From Caldifarciminota bacterium (GTDB taxonomy: Bacteria > Hydrothermota > UBA3072 > WFRC01), in contig WFRC01000137.1 in the NCBI GenBank assembly GCA_015486685.1, positions 1 to 6,269 on the forward strand: DNA of 6,269 bases. The letters are read 5' to 3'. The notes beneath the pieces were generated by a model. That model was not told the DNA's origin and searched no databases. It was given only the letters and a program-made list of their open reading frames with translations. Below, one piece after another: positions 1 through 5,425 of the stretch; within the stretch, counting starts at the first letter, position 1, and each line of letters opens with the position of its first letter. Both the position numbers and the translations under genes were made by a program.

Positions 1-1
1 T

Positions 2-52
2 AAGGCAGCAACAAAAAAGGAAAAGGCTACTAAATCAAAAAAAGAAGAGTGA
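2..52 (+). CDS. C-terminal end of an unidentified upstream protein (partial)
   Basis: The frame beginning at position 2 is open from the window edge to a TGA at 50-52. It encodes only 16 residues, KAATKKEKATKSKKEE, a Lys/Ala/Glu-rich tail of the kind found at the C-termini of many nucleic-acid-binding or ribosomal proteins. This is too short to identify a family. The frame at position 3 is also open, to a TGA at 90-92, but its translation is less protein-like. The call rests on composition only. There is a 58-bp gap to the next gene with no clear terminator stem. Confidence 0.5.
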   Translation, partial: KAATKKEKATKSKKEE

Positions 53-85
53 TATATATTGTTGTTTTTTGATTGTGATTTTTGT

Positions 86-110
86 AATTTGAACGACTGA
101 CCCCACTATT
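86..110 (+). repeat. GACTGACCCC-containing dispersed motif, copy 1
   Basis: The 10-mer GACTGACCCC (95-104) recurs exactly at 4945-4954. The flanks also align: AATT, then seven less conserved bases, precede both copies, and ATT follows each. The motif lies directly against the ATG of the ABC ATPase gene and takes the place where a Shine-Dalgarno sequence would be expected. From memory, GACCTGACCCC-like strings are common beside REP-associated (RAYT/Y1) transposase genes in other bacteria; no such gene is present here. Confidence 0.45.
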
Positions 111-1067
111 ATGTTAAAAGTAGAAGACCTGAAAAAGGTATATAAATCAAATGGAAAAAGGATTGAAGCCCTTGTGGGTCTCTCTTTTTCGCTAAATAAA
201 GGAGAGATTGTGGGGCTTTTAGGCCCTAATGGTGCAGGTAAAACAACAACCATAAAGTCTATATGCACTTTGTTACTACCCAGTTCGGGTAAAATTTTCA
301 TCAAAGGTGTCGATATATTTAGAAACCCTGCTTTTGCCCTCAAAAACATTGCAGCGGTACTGGAAGGGAACAGGAATATATACTGGAGATTGACGGTAAG
401 AGAAAATCTTGAATTTTTTGCAGGACTGCAGGGACTGGCTGGAAGGAACATAAAAGAAGATGTTAAAGAGATTATTGAATTTTTTCACTTAGAGGAAAAA
501 CGGAATGTTCAAGCACGACTTCTTTCCCGGGGAATGCAGCAAAAACTTGCAGTCGCCTGCGCATTTATAAAGAATACCGATATTTTGCTGTTGGATGAAC
601 CCACACTGGGGCTCGATGTTGAATCTACCTATGAACTTAAAAATTTGATAAGGGAGAAGGCTGAATTGGACGGGAAGACTATACTTTTAAGTTCTCATAA
701 TATGGGATTGGTAGAGGATGTATGTAAAGATGTAATAATTATAAATAAAGGAAAGATTGTAGTCAAGGATAAAGTGGATAATTTAAAGAATTTTTTCAGG
801 GTAAATGCGTATATATTTGAGGTTGAGGGAAGGATTGCCGAAGAAGATAAGCGCAAAATGGAGAAGGAATTTTTATTTGTAAAATTTCAGGAGGATAAGG
901 ATAAGACACAAATAGAAGTTGAACTTAAAGATATATTAAGAATTTATGATGTAATGGACTTTTTAAGGCAAAATCGGCTAGCACTGAGGTCTGTTAAAAA
1001 TAAAGAGCCCGATTTTGAAGAGGTTTATCTAAAGATAGTAAAAAATGAGACTCTGGATACTGTTTAA
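111..1067 (+). CDS. ABC-2 type exporter, ATP-binding subunit
   Basis: This 318-residue cytoplasmic ATPase should power the permease encoded next to it. Visible motifs are Walker A GPNGAGKTT (38-46), signature LSRGMQQK (138-145, in place of the usual LSGGxxxR), Walker B DILLLDEP (157-164; Asp162, catalytic Glu163) and the H-loop His196 in LLSSH. The Q-loop position carries Glu85 (VLEGNRNIYWRLT) instead of Gln, a variant I associate with some ABC-2/antibiotic-exporter-like ATPases. Residues from about 230 form the C-terminal extension usual in this family, ending EEVYLKIVK. ATG 111 is the first start after an in-frame TGA at 90-92, and the N-terminus MLKVEDLKKVY fits the family, but no Shine-Dalgarno sequence precedes it. 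The gene overlaps the permease by 23 bp, so the two are probably translationally coupled. The substrate (drug, lipid, polysaccharide or peptide) cannot be read from the sequence. Confidence 0.93.
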   Translation: MLKVEDLKKVYKSNGKRIEALVGLSFSLNKGEIVGLLGPNGAGKTTTIKSICTLLLPSSGKIFIKGVDIFRNPAFALKNIAAVLEGNRNIYWRLTVRENLEFFAGLQGLAGRNIKEDVKEIIEFFHLEEKRNVQARLLSRGMQQKLAVACAFIKNTDILLLDEPTLGLDVESTYELKNLIREKAELDGKTILLSSHNMGLVEDVCKDVIIINKGKIVVKDKVDNLKNFFRVNAYIFEVEGRIAEEDKRKMEKEFLFVKFQEDKDKTQIEVELKDILRIYDVMDFLRQNRLALRSVKNKEPDFEEVYLKIVKNETLDTV

Positions 1068-1821
1068 GACAATATTTAAGAAAGAATGGATTAATTTCAA
1101 AAGATATCCATTCAATACGGTATCAAGTATAATTACCATATATCTTGTGTTTCTTGTGTTTTTTTTGGGATTAAAGTTTGTAGCAGGGGGTACGCCTAAA
1201 TTTGGCAGAACAACAGAAGGATTGATTGTAGGATTTTTCATCTGGACATATGCACTTTTAGCATACAGCAGTCTATCATGGAGTTTAATGGATGAAGCAA
1301 AGAACGGCACATTGGAGCAGTTATATATGTGCCCTTCAGGTTTCATCTGGGTTTCAATCTTTATGGTGATTTCTGATTTCTTCCTGAGCCTTATATCAGC
1401 TGTCCCCGTCCTATTTTTAATGATGATAACAACAGGAAAATTTCTTCATCTGGATGTGGTTACACTCTTTCCCCTTATGGCACTTACGATTGCCTCAGGA
1501 TATGGAATTGGTTATATAACAGGAGGATTAGGACTCATTTTTAAGAAGGTTCAGGCATTTTTTCAGATTCTCCAGTTTGTATTTATTGCTTTTATTGCAG
1601 CACCGGTAGATAAAATGCCCATTCTGAAGATATTACCTTTTTCGTTAGGAACAAATCTCATTGCAAAAAATATGATTAATAAAATACCTATCTATCGAAT
1701 GCCCATAAATGATTTATTGTTCCTTTTCTTAAATGCAGTAGTGTATCTGGGAATAGGACTCTTGTTTTTCAAATGGTGTGAAAAGATTGCTAAAAGGCGT
1801 GGTTTATTAGGACATTATTGA
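1045..1821 (+). CDS. ABC-2 type exporter, permease subunit
   Basis: This is a 258-residue integral inner-membrane protein, the usual length for a single ABC-2 permease. About six hydrophobic segments are visible, near residues 25-46, 58-80, 101-128, 138-164, 170-187 and 223-243. The N-terminal amphipathic region (FKTIFKKEWINFKRYP) and the loop DEAKNGTLEQLYMCP (83-97), which carries the GTLE-L--P signature, are typical of ABC-2 permeases. The start lies inside the end of the ATPase gene (overlap 1045-1067) in a different frame. A weak GAAGAGG lies about 21 nt upstream, so coupling to ATPase translation is likely. The C-terminus is basic (KWCEKIAKRRGLLGHY), as expected for a cytoplasmic end. 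With the ATPase it would form a dimeric exporter. The substrate is unknown. Confidence 0.92.
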   Translation: MRLWILFKTIFKKEWINFKRYPFNTVSSIITIYLVFLVFFLGLKFVAGGTPKFGRTTEGLIVGFFIWTYALLAYSSLSWSLMDEAKNGTLEQLYMCPSGFIWVSIFMVISDFFLSLISAVPVLFLMMITTGKFLHLDVVTLFPLMALTIASGYGIGYITGGLGLIFKKVQAFFQILQFVFIAFIAAPVDKMPILKILPFSLGTNLIAKNMINKIPIYRMPINDLLFLFLNAVVYLGIGLLFFKWCEKIAKRRGLLGHY

Positions 1822-1848
1822 TTTTTTTGTTTTTTATGCGTTTTTTCC

Positions 1849-1876
1849 TTGACAAATATTGATTAGGTTGTATATT
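1849..1876 (+). promoter_or_regulatory. Sigma70-type promoter for rho-rpmE-purC
   Basis: A perfect -35 TTGACA (1849-1854) is followed after 16 bp by TATATT (1871-1876). Transcription would begin near 1883, giving a leader of only about 16 nt before the rho ATG. The T-rich stretch before it (1821-1848) has no stem that would make a terminator for the ABC operon. Confidence 0.75.
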
Positions 1877-1898
1877 GGAGAAACCTTAATAAATACCC

Positions 1899-3146
1899 AT
1901 GACAATAACTGAATTAAACAAAAAGAGTTATAAGGACCTATTAAAGGTCGCAAAAAAGATAGGTGTCACTTCTAAGGGCCTAAAAAAGCAGGAACTCGTG
2001 ATGCAAATTATTCAGAAAGAGGCTGAGAATAATGACACTCTTCGTGCAGAGGGATTTTTAGAAGTACTTCCTGATGGCTATGGTTTTTTGCGTTTTCCTG
2101 CTCACAGTTATACCCCCAGTTCAGATGATATATATGTATCTCCTGTCTATATAAAAAAATTTGGACTCAGAACAGGGGATGCCATTTTTGGGAAAATAAG
2201 AAAGCCTAAAAATAGTGAAAAATATTTTGCAGTTGATGAAATTGAGGCAATAAATCGTGAAGACCCCATAAAAGCACAGCAAAGAATACTATTTGAAAGA
2301 CTCATCCCATATTATCCAAGAGAAAGGATAAAATTAGAAAGGTCTGATGGCGATATTTCTATGCGTATTATTGACCTTTTAGCACCATTAGGAAAGGGAC
2401 AAAGGGGACTTATAGTATCTCCTCCAAGGGCAGGAAAGACAATTCTCTTACAAAAGATTGCAAACTCTATTACGGAAAATCATAGTGAAATATATCTAAT
2501 AATCCTGCTTATAGATGAAAGGCCAGAAGAGGTGACCGATATGCAAAGGTCTGTTAATGCAGAAGTTGTTGCCTCAACCTTTGATGAGGCACCAGAAAGA
2601 CATATTCAAGTAGCGAATATGGTAATTGAAAAGGCAAAAAGGCTTGTTGAATATAATAAAGATGTTGTAATTCTACTGGATAGTATAACAAGGTATGGAC
2701 GGGCAAATAATCTGGTCATACCACACAGCGGTAAAACTCTCTCGGGTGGAGTGGACTCAACTGCTTTAAGATTACCAAAAAAATTCTTCGGTGCAGCAAG
2801 GAATATTGAAGATGGAGGTAGTTTAACAATAATTGCCACAGCCTTAATTGAAACAGGTTCAAGGATGGACGATGTAATATTCGAAGAATTTAAGGGAACA
2901 GGCAATCAGGAAATTGTCCTTGACCGTTCTCTCGCCGATAGGAGGATATTCCCTGCAATGGATATTTTTAAGTCCGGAACAAGGAAAGAAGAATTGCTAC
3001 TTACCCCGGAGGAACTTAACAGGGTTTGGGTTTTAAGAAAACTGCTCAGCGAATTTCAGAACCCTATTGAAGCGATGGAATTTTTAAAAGGTAAAATGAA
3101 AACAGCAAAAAATAATAAAGAATTTCTAAAATTGATGACTACTTAG
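1899..3146 (+). CDS. rho: Transcription termination factor Rho
   Basis: Rho is a hexameric RNA-dependent ATPase/helicase that terminates transcription. The 415 residues match the compact form (E. coli 419) with no large N-terminal insertion. In order: N-terminal helix bundle (1-45, ELNKKSYKDLLKVAKK); OB-fold RNA-binding domain with RNP1-like DGYGFLRF (59-66) and DDIYVSP (76-82); LFERLIPYYP linker; Walker A SPPRAGKT (174-181, Lys180); LIDERPEEVTDMQR (204-217) with catalytic Glu207; Walker B VVILLDSITR (256-265, Asp261); Q-loop GKTLSGGVD (278-286); R-loop and GSLTIIATALIETGSRMDD; and arginine finger Arg362 in KSGTRKEELL. The segment after Walker B reads RYGRANN where many Rho proteins have RLARAYN. 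ATG 1899 matches the usual N-terminus. No Shine-Dalgarno lies at normal spacing: GGAG at 1877-1880 is 18 nt away and would fall upstream of the predicted transcript start. Confidence 0.98.
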   Translation: MTITELNKKSYKDLLKVAKKIGVTSKGLKKQELVMQIIQKEAENNDTLRAEGFLEVLPDGYGFLRFPAHSYTPSSDDIYVSPVYIKKFGLRTGDAIFGKIRKPKNSEKYFAVDEIEAINREDPIKAQQRILFERLIPYYPRERIKLERSDGDISMRIIDLLAPLGKGQRGLIVSPPRAGKTILLQKIANSITENHSEIYLIILLIDERPEEVTDMQRSVNAEVVASTFDEAPERHIQVANMVIEKAKRLVEYNKDVVILLDSITRYGRANNLVIPHSGKTLSGGVDSTALRLPKKFFGAARNIEDGGSLTIIATALIETGSRMDDVIFEEFKGTGNQEIVLDRSLADRRIFPAMDIFKSGTRKEELLLTPEELNRVWVLRKLLSEFQNPIEAMEFLKGKMKTAKNNKEFLKLMTT

Positions 3147-3150
3147 GAGG
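3145..3150 (+). promoter_or_regulatory. Ribosome binding site of rpmE
   Basis: A consensus AGGAGG starts inside the rho stop codon (TAG 3144-3146) and lies 4 nt before the rpmE ATG. It fixes that start and indicates rho and rpmE share a transcript. Confidence 0.85.
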
Positions 3151-3154
3151 AAAG

Positions 3155-3361
3155 ATGAAAAAAGGTATACACCCTGAATATTATGACACAGTAATAAAAT
3201 GCTCCTGCGGTAATATTATCCATACCCGTTCCACAAAAAAAGAGATGCATGTAGAAATCTGTTCTGCCTGCCATCCATTTTTTACGGGCAAGCAGAAGAT
3301 TATTGATACAGCAGGAAGGGTGGAAAAATATCAGAAAAAATACGGAAAAAGAAAAAATTGA
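3155..3361 (+). CDS. rpmE: 50S ribosomal protein L31, zinc-binding type
   Basis: L31 is a large-subunit protein at the bridge with the 30S head. The 68-residue product has the hallmark MKKGIHPEYY start and four cysteines, C16, C18, C36 and C39. That is the C+ (zinc-binding) form, matching the CxC and CxxC positions of the family; C-minus paralogues lack them. SACHPFFTGKQKIIDTAGRVEKYQKKYG is typical of the C-terminal half. The gene starts 8 bp after the rho stop behind a consensus ribosome binding site, and its stop codon is shared with the start of purC. The rho-rpmE pairing is common in bacteria; prfA is a frequent next gene elsewhere but is replaced by purC here. The C+ form suggests this is the zinc-replete copy. 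Confidence 0.97.
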   Translation: MKKGIHPEYYDTVIKCSCGNIIHTRSTKKEMHVEICSACHPFFTGKQKIIDTAGRVEKYQKKYGKRKN

Positions 3362-4233
3362 ATCCTGTAAAAGAAGTAAATATTCCTTCTTTACCGTTAT
3401 TAAAGAGGGGAAAGGTCAGGGACATATTTTCCCTCAATGAAAATCTCCTTATTGTTTCGACGGATAGAATCTCTGCATTTGACTGGATACTACCTGATTT
3501 AATCCCATATAAAGGCATTGTATTAAATAAAATTGCCGTGTTCTGGTTTGATAAGTTAAAAAGAGTAATTGAAAATCATTTTATTACAGATGATATATCA
3601 GTGTTAAATCTTGAAGGGTATGAAGCGTTATTGGACAGGAGTATGATTGTAAAAAAGAGCAACCCTATACCTGTTGAGTGTATTGTAAGGGGTTATCTTG
3701 CAGGGAGTGGATGGAGAGATTACCAGAAAACAGGGAAAATAATAGATTATAAATTACCCGATGGTTTAAGTGAAGGGAGTAAATTGCCTGAAGTTTTGTT
3801 TACACCTACTACCAAAGCAGAAAGCGGACACGATGAAAATATAGATTTTCACAAGGTAGAGAATTTAATTGGGAAAGAGAATGCGAGATTTCTTAAAGAA
3901 AAATCTATTGAATTATATAAAACAGCCCATAATTTCCTGGCAGATAAGGGTATAATTATTGCAGATACAAAGTTTGAATTTGGAAAATATCAGGATAGGA
4001 TTATTCTTATTGATGAAATATTTACACCGGATTCCTCCAGATTCTGGACTGCAGATTCTGTTGCAGCAGGTGCCCCAATGGATATGGATAAAGAGTTTGT
4101 CAGAAAATATCTTCTTACAACAGGGTGGGATAGAAATTCTCCCCCACCATCATTACCTCTTGATATTATCAAAAATACATCTGAAAGATATAAAAAAATC
4201 TACGAAATTATCACAGGTAAAAAAGATTTTTAA
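3358..4233 (+). CDS. purC: Phosphoribosylaminoimidazole-succinocarboxamide synthase (SAICAR synthetase)
   Basis: PurC catalyses ATP-dependent condensation of CAIR with aspartate in de novo purine synthesis. The 291 residues match the longer family branch (about 290-300 residues, as in fungal Ade1) rather than the roughly 240-residue E. coli form. Motifs: RGKVRDIF nucleotide loop (17-24), VSTDRISAFDW (33-43), NPIPVECIVRGYLAGSGW (102-119), LFTPTTKAESGHDENI (147-162), GIIIADTKFEFG (198-209) and LIDEIFTPDSSRFW (217-230). The start is TTG at 3358, overlapping the rpmE TGA in TTGA. No ATG occurs in frame until residue 96, well past conserved sequence, so TTG is strongly preferred. Only a weak GGA-rich site precedes it, so coupling to rpmE termination is likely. 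No other pur gene is in the window. Confidence 0.96.
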   Translation: MNPVKEVNIPSLPLLKRGKVRDIFSLNENLLIVSTDRISAFDWILPDLIPYKGIVLNKIAVFWFDKLKRVIENHFITDDISVLNLEGYEALLDRSMIVKKSNPIPVECIVRGYLAGSGWRDYQKTGKIIDYKLPDGLSEGSKLPEVLFTPTTKAESGHDENIDFHKVENLIGKENARFLKEKSIELYKTAHNFLADKGIIIADTKFEFGKYQDRIILIDEIFTPDSSRFWTADSVAAGAPMDMDKEFVRKYLLTTGWDRNSPPPSLPLDIIKNTSERYKKIYEIITGKKDF

Positions 4234-4291
4234 TCCATCTAAAACATAATAAATTCTTCAATGTGAGTAAAAAATTTACTTATATCGAAAT

Positions 4292-4311
4292 CCACTATTT
4301 CGAAATAGTGG
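4292..4311. promoter_or_regulatory. Palindrome copy 1, candidate operator
   Basis: CCACTATTTCGAAATAGTGG is a perfect 20-bp palindrome with no spacer. Flanking AAA on the left and TTT on the right add a little symmetry. It has no loop and is AT-rich, so it suits a homodimeric DNA-binding protein better than a terminator. It lies about 60 bp after purC and about 290 bp before the ArsR-like gene. Confidence 0.6.
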
Positions 4312-4346
4312 GTTTTAAAAATAAAGAAATAAAATTTATCATAGAT

Positions 4347-4362
4347 TACTTAGAAATAAGTA
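4347..4362. repeat. AT-rich hairpin
   Basis: TACTTA and TAAGTA are perfect 6-bp arms around a GAAA tetraloop-like spacer. The stem is weak and is followed by no T-run, so a terminator role is unlikely. It may be incidental. Confidence 0.3.
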
Positions 4363-4456
4363 TTTATAAACTTTTCAAAGCATATAGTAAGTAAGCCTGA
4401 AGCCAAAAATAAAAATTTTACGGGTTTTTGCTACCATTTTTTTAGAAAAAATTGAA

Positions 4457-4476
4457 CCGCTATTGCGAAATAGTGG
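4457..4476. promoter_or_regulatory. Palindrome copy 2, candidate operator
   Basis: CCGCTATTGCGAAATAGTGG differs from copy 1 at two positions. Read on the minus strand it matches copy 3 at 19 of 20 positions, so copies 2 and 3 are in opposite orientation. Confidence 0.58.
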
Positions 4477-4533
4477 TGAATATTTTTAAGAGATTACTTG
4501 CAATTTGGGTATTCTTTGCTATCTTTCAGCGTT

Positions 4534-4553
4534 CCACTATTTCGCAATAGTGG
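4534..4553. promoter_or_regulatory. Palindrome copy 3, candidate operator nearest the regulator gene
   Basis: CCACTATTTCGCAATAGTGG differs from copy 1 at one position. It ends 47 bp before the ATG of the ArsR-like gene, where bound protein could block transcription or polymerase access. Centre-to-centre distances are 165 bp (copies 1-2) and 77 bp (copies 2-3). Confidence 0.6.
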
Positions 4554-4589
4554 TTTATCAACAGTAAAAAAATTAAAAATATTTTGGGA

Positions 4590-4596
4590 AAGGAGG
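4590..4596 (+). promoter_or_regulatory. Ribosome binding site of the ArsR-like gene
   Basis: AAGGAGG lies 4 nt before ATG 4601. This favours that codon over the second in-frame ATG at 4607. Confidence 0.8.
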
Positions 4597-4600
4597 AGAA

Positions 4601-4906
4601 ATGGATATGTTGTTAAGATTATTTAAGGCAATCTCAAATGCAAAAAGGATTAAATTGATGGAGATAGTAATAAAGCACAGAATAATTGCATTAGAGGATA
4701 TAGTGGACATTATGGGAATTCCAAAAACAACCTGTTCGAGAAACTTGAAAATACTGGAGAAGGTAAAACTTGTAAAAAGTCATTATAGAATGGGTAAAAA
4801 ACTTTATGAATTAAATTCCGATGCCAGTTTGCCTTATAATGCGGAGATAGTAAAATTGATAAAACATAGAAAACAGCAGAAATCCCACAATCAGCATAAA
4901 AAGTAA
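4601..4906 (+). CDS. ArsR-like winged helix-turn-helix transcriptional regulator
   Basis: This is a 101-residue small DNA-binding protein. Residues 5-24 (LRLFKAISNAKRIKLMEIVI) match the ArsR-type opening LFKALSDPTRLKIL. Residues 31-55 form the helix-turn-helix (LEDIVDIMGIPKTTCSRNLKILEKV, with TTCSRNLKIL as recognition helix). LVKSHYRMGKKLYELN (57-72) is the beta wing. The ArsR/SmtB metal site (ELCVCDL-type Cys pair in helix 3) is absent and only Cys45 is present, so metal sensing by that site is unlikely. The C-terminus is strongly basic and His-rich (KHRKQQKSHNQHKK), which may add DNA contacts. A strong ribosome binding site supports the start. No partner gene follows within 850 bp, so it appears monocistronic. 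Three related palindromes upstream suggest autoregulation; that is inference. Confidence 0.8.
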   Translation: MDMLLRLFKAISNAKRIKLMEIVIKHRIIALEDIVDIMGIPKTTCSRNLKILEKVKLVKSHYRMGKKLYELNSDASLPYNAEIVKLIKHRKQQKSHNQHKK

Positions 4907-4928
4907 TTATACCTGTAGTTTATATTGT

Positions 4929-4959
4929 AATTCACAATTCACAAGACTGACCCCCAGAT
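4929..4959 (+). repeat. AATTCAC tandem pair and GACTGACCCC motif, copy 2
   Basis: AATTCAC occurs twice in direct tandem (4929-4935 and 4936-4942), followed by GACTGACCCC at 4945-4954, the same 10-mer as at 95-104. In both copies AATT lies nine bases before the 10-mer. This copy follows the end of the regulator gene by 22 bp. Confidence 0.5.
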
Positions 4960-4974
4960 TTTCTCAAAAAATTC

Positions 4975-5002
4975 TTGACAAAATAGAATTTTATCCTATA
5001 TT
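4975..5002 (+). promoter_or_regulatory. Promoter-like TTGACA / TATATT pair without an adjacent gene
   Basis: TTGACA (4975-4980) and TATATT (4997-5002) are separated by 16 bp, exactly the boxes and spacing of the rho promoter. No open frame starts nearby and the next gene begins about 750 bp downstream. It could be a promoter left from a lost gene, one for a small RNA, or a long-leader promoter for the secretin-like gene. Confidence 0.45.
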
Positions 5003-5023
5003 AATATTGAATGGTTAAATGAG

Positions 5024-5073
5024 TTGAATGTTGAAAGAGATGAGGATGCTTACCACTATCCGCTAACCGCAAA
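5024..5073. repeat. Short heptamer runs
   Basis: TTGAATG (5024) is followed directly by TTGAAAG (5031). Then three adjacent heptamers start at 5053, 5060 and 5067 (CCACTAT, CCGCTAA and CCGCAAA). CCGCTAA is the reverse complement of TTAGCGG at 5690-5696. Confidence 0.5.
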
Positions 5074-5078
5074 AGGAA

Positions 5079-5192
5079 ACCCTCCCTTAATCCCTCTCAG
5101 AGGGAGGGAAATTTCCCATCTCTCCCCCCACCAAATGGGATTTTCCTTATTTTCCCTTTCCCTTGATGGGAGAGGATTAAAGTGAGGGTGAT
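5079..5192. repeat. Interrupted inverted repeat (MITE-like or interspersed repeat)
   Basis: The left arm at 5079-5098 (ACCCTCCCTTAATCCCTCTC) pairs imperfectly, with small offsets, with the right arm at 5170-5189 (GAGAGGATTAAAGTGAGGGT). They are separated by about 70 bp. The spacer contains a perfect 12-bp palindrome GGGAAATTTCCC (5106-5117). The words resemble the CCCTCACCCTAACCCTCTCCC-type interspersed repeat that I recall from many bacterial genomes. No coding capacity is apparent. Confidence 0.55.
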
Positions 5193-5210
5193 ACCTTTAA
5201 GAAAGAAAAA

Positions 5211-5224
5211 ATAGGAAATAGGAG
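5211..5224. repeat. Tandem heptamer pair ATAGGAA/ATAGGAG
   Basis: Two adjacent 7-mers differ at one base. They sit in a purine-rich stretch (5201-5255) with several GGAGG strings that resemble ribosome binding sites but have no start codon or frame behind them. Confidence 0.4.
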
Positions 5225-5245
5225 GAGATAAAAGAGGAGGTAAAT

Positions 5246-5272
5246 GTAGGAGGGGCTTTCCAACCCCGATAA
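5246..5272. repeat. GC-rich hairpin of interspersed-repeat type
   Basis: GGGG (5252-5255) and CCCC (5264-5267) form a short stem around CTTTCCAA. The unit GTAGGAGGGGCTTTCCAACC resembles the GTAGGGGC...GCCCCTAC hairpin family I recall as dispersed in intergenic DNA of unrelated bacteria. No T-run follows, so it is not a convincing terminator. Confidence 0.4.
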
Positions 5273-5284
5273 GAACTTGTTTCA

Positions 5285-5355
5285 GGATTCGCATGACAGA
5301 GGAATGGGATTCTTCACTTCGTTCAGAATGACATAAGGGATGGATCAGAATGGCA
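5285..5355. repeat. Tandem copies of a GATTCTTC...GAATGACA interspersed repeat
   Basis: The full unit at 5308-5333 begins GATTCTTCACTTCGTT and ends CAGAATGACA; ATTCT and AGAAT can pair. A shortened copy at 5285-5298 (GGATTCGCATGACA) keeps both ends and lacks the middle. A third partial copy lies at 5342-5355 (GGATCAGAATGGCA). The unit matches a sequence type (GATTCTTCGCTTCGCTCAGAATGACA-like) that I recall as widely dispersed in bacterial intergenic regions. Confidence 0.5.
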
Positions 5356-5379
5356 AAAGAGGAAAACCGCCCTTCCTGT

Positions 5380-5414
5380 GAGATTGTTTCGTCGCTACGC
5401 TCTTCGCAATGACA
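5380..5414. repeat. GAGATTGTTTCGTCGC...GCAATGACA interspersed repeat
   Basis: The unit starts GAGATTGTTTCGTCGCTA and ends CTTCGCAATGACA, with ATTG and CAAT as outer pairing bases. It shares the terminal AATGACA with the 5308-5333 unit, so the two look like related members of one family. Confidence 0.5.
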
Positions 5415-5425
5415 CGGATAAGTGG

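Larger units (their letters stand above)
4234..4600. other. AT-rich intergenic region with three palindromes
   Basis: No coding frame of any quality is seen in these 367 bp. The contents are three copies of a 20-bp palindrome (4292, 4457 and 4534), an AT-rich hairpin at 4347-4362, a repeated 9-mer AGATTACTT (4343 and 4491), and a T-run at 4436-4443 without a strong stem. No convincing -35/-10 pair for the downstream regulator was found. Confidence 0.7.

Noticed and set aside
35..488. Minus-strand open frames opposite the ABC ATPase gene
   Set aside because: They lie antisense to a well-supported gene with complete ABC motifs. Their products show no family features.
1029..1346. Minus-strand frame opposite the permease start
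   Set aside because: It is antisense to the conserved ABC-2 permease, with no recognisable domain or ribosome binding site.
2606..2905. Minus-strand frame of 99 codons within rho
   Set aside because: It is a shadow of the highly conserved Rho ATPase domain on the plus strand.
3959..4249. Plus-strand alternative frame over the end of purC
   Set aside because: It overlaps conserved PurC motifs in another frame. The product is low-quality and no ribosome binding site precedes it.
4292..4320. Palindrome plus following T-rich bases as a Rho-independent terminator of purC
   Set aside because: The dyad has no loop, is AT-rich and is followed by GGGTTTTAAAA rather than a T-run. Related copies occur where no gene ends.
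4292..4553. Three repeats as a CRISPR array
   Set aside because: There are only three units, two orientations and unequal spacing (165 and 77 bp), and no cas genes are present.
5211..5250. Purine-rich GGAGG strings as ribosome binding sites of a small gene
   Set aside because: No start codon at proper spacing leads into an open frame of any length.
5097..5294. Minus-strand frame of 65 codons in the repeat region
   Set aside because: It runs through the inverted repeat and GC-rich hairpins and gives a low-complexity Pro/Leu/Ser/Gly product, so it is better explained as repeat DNA.
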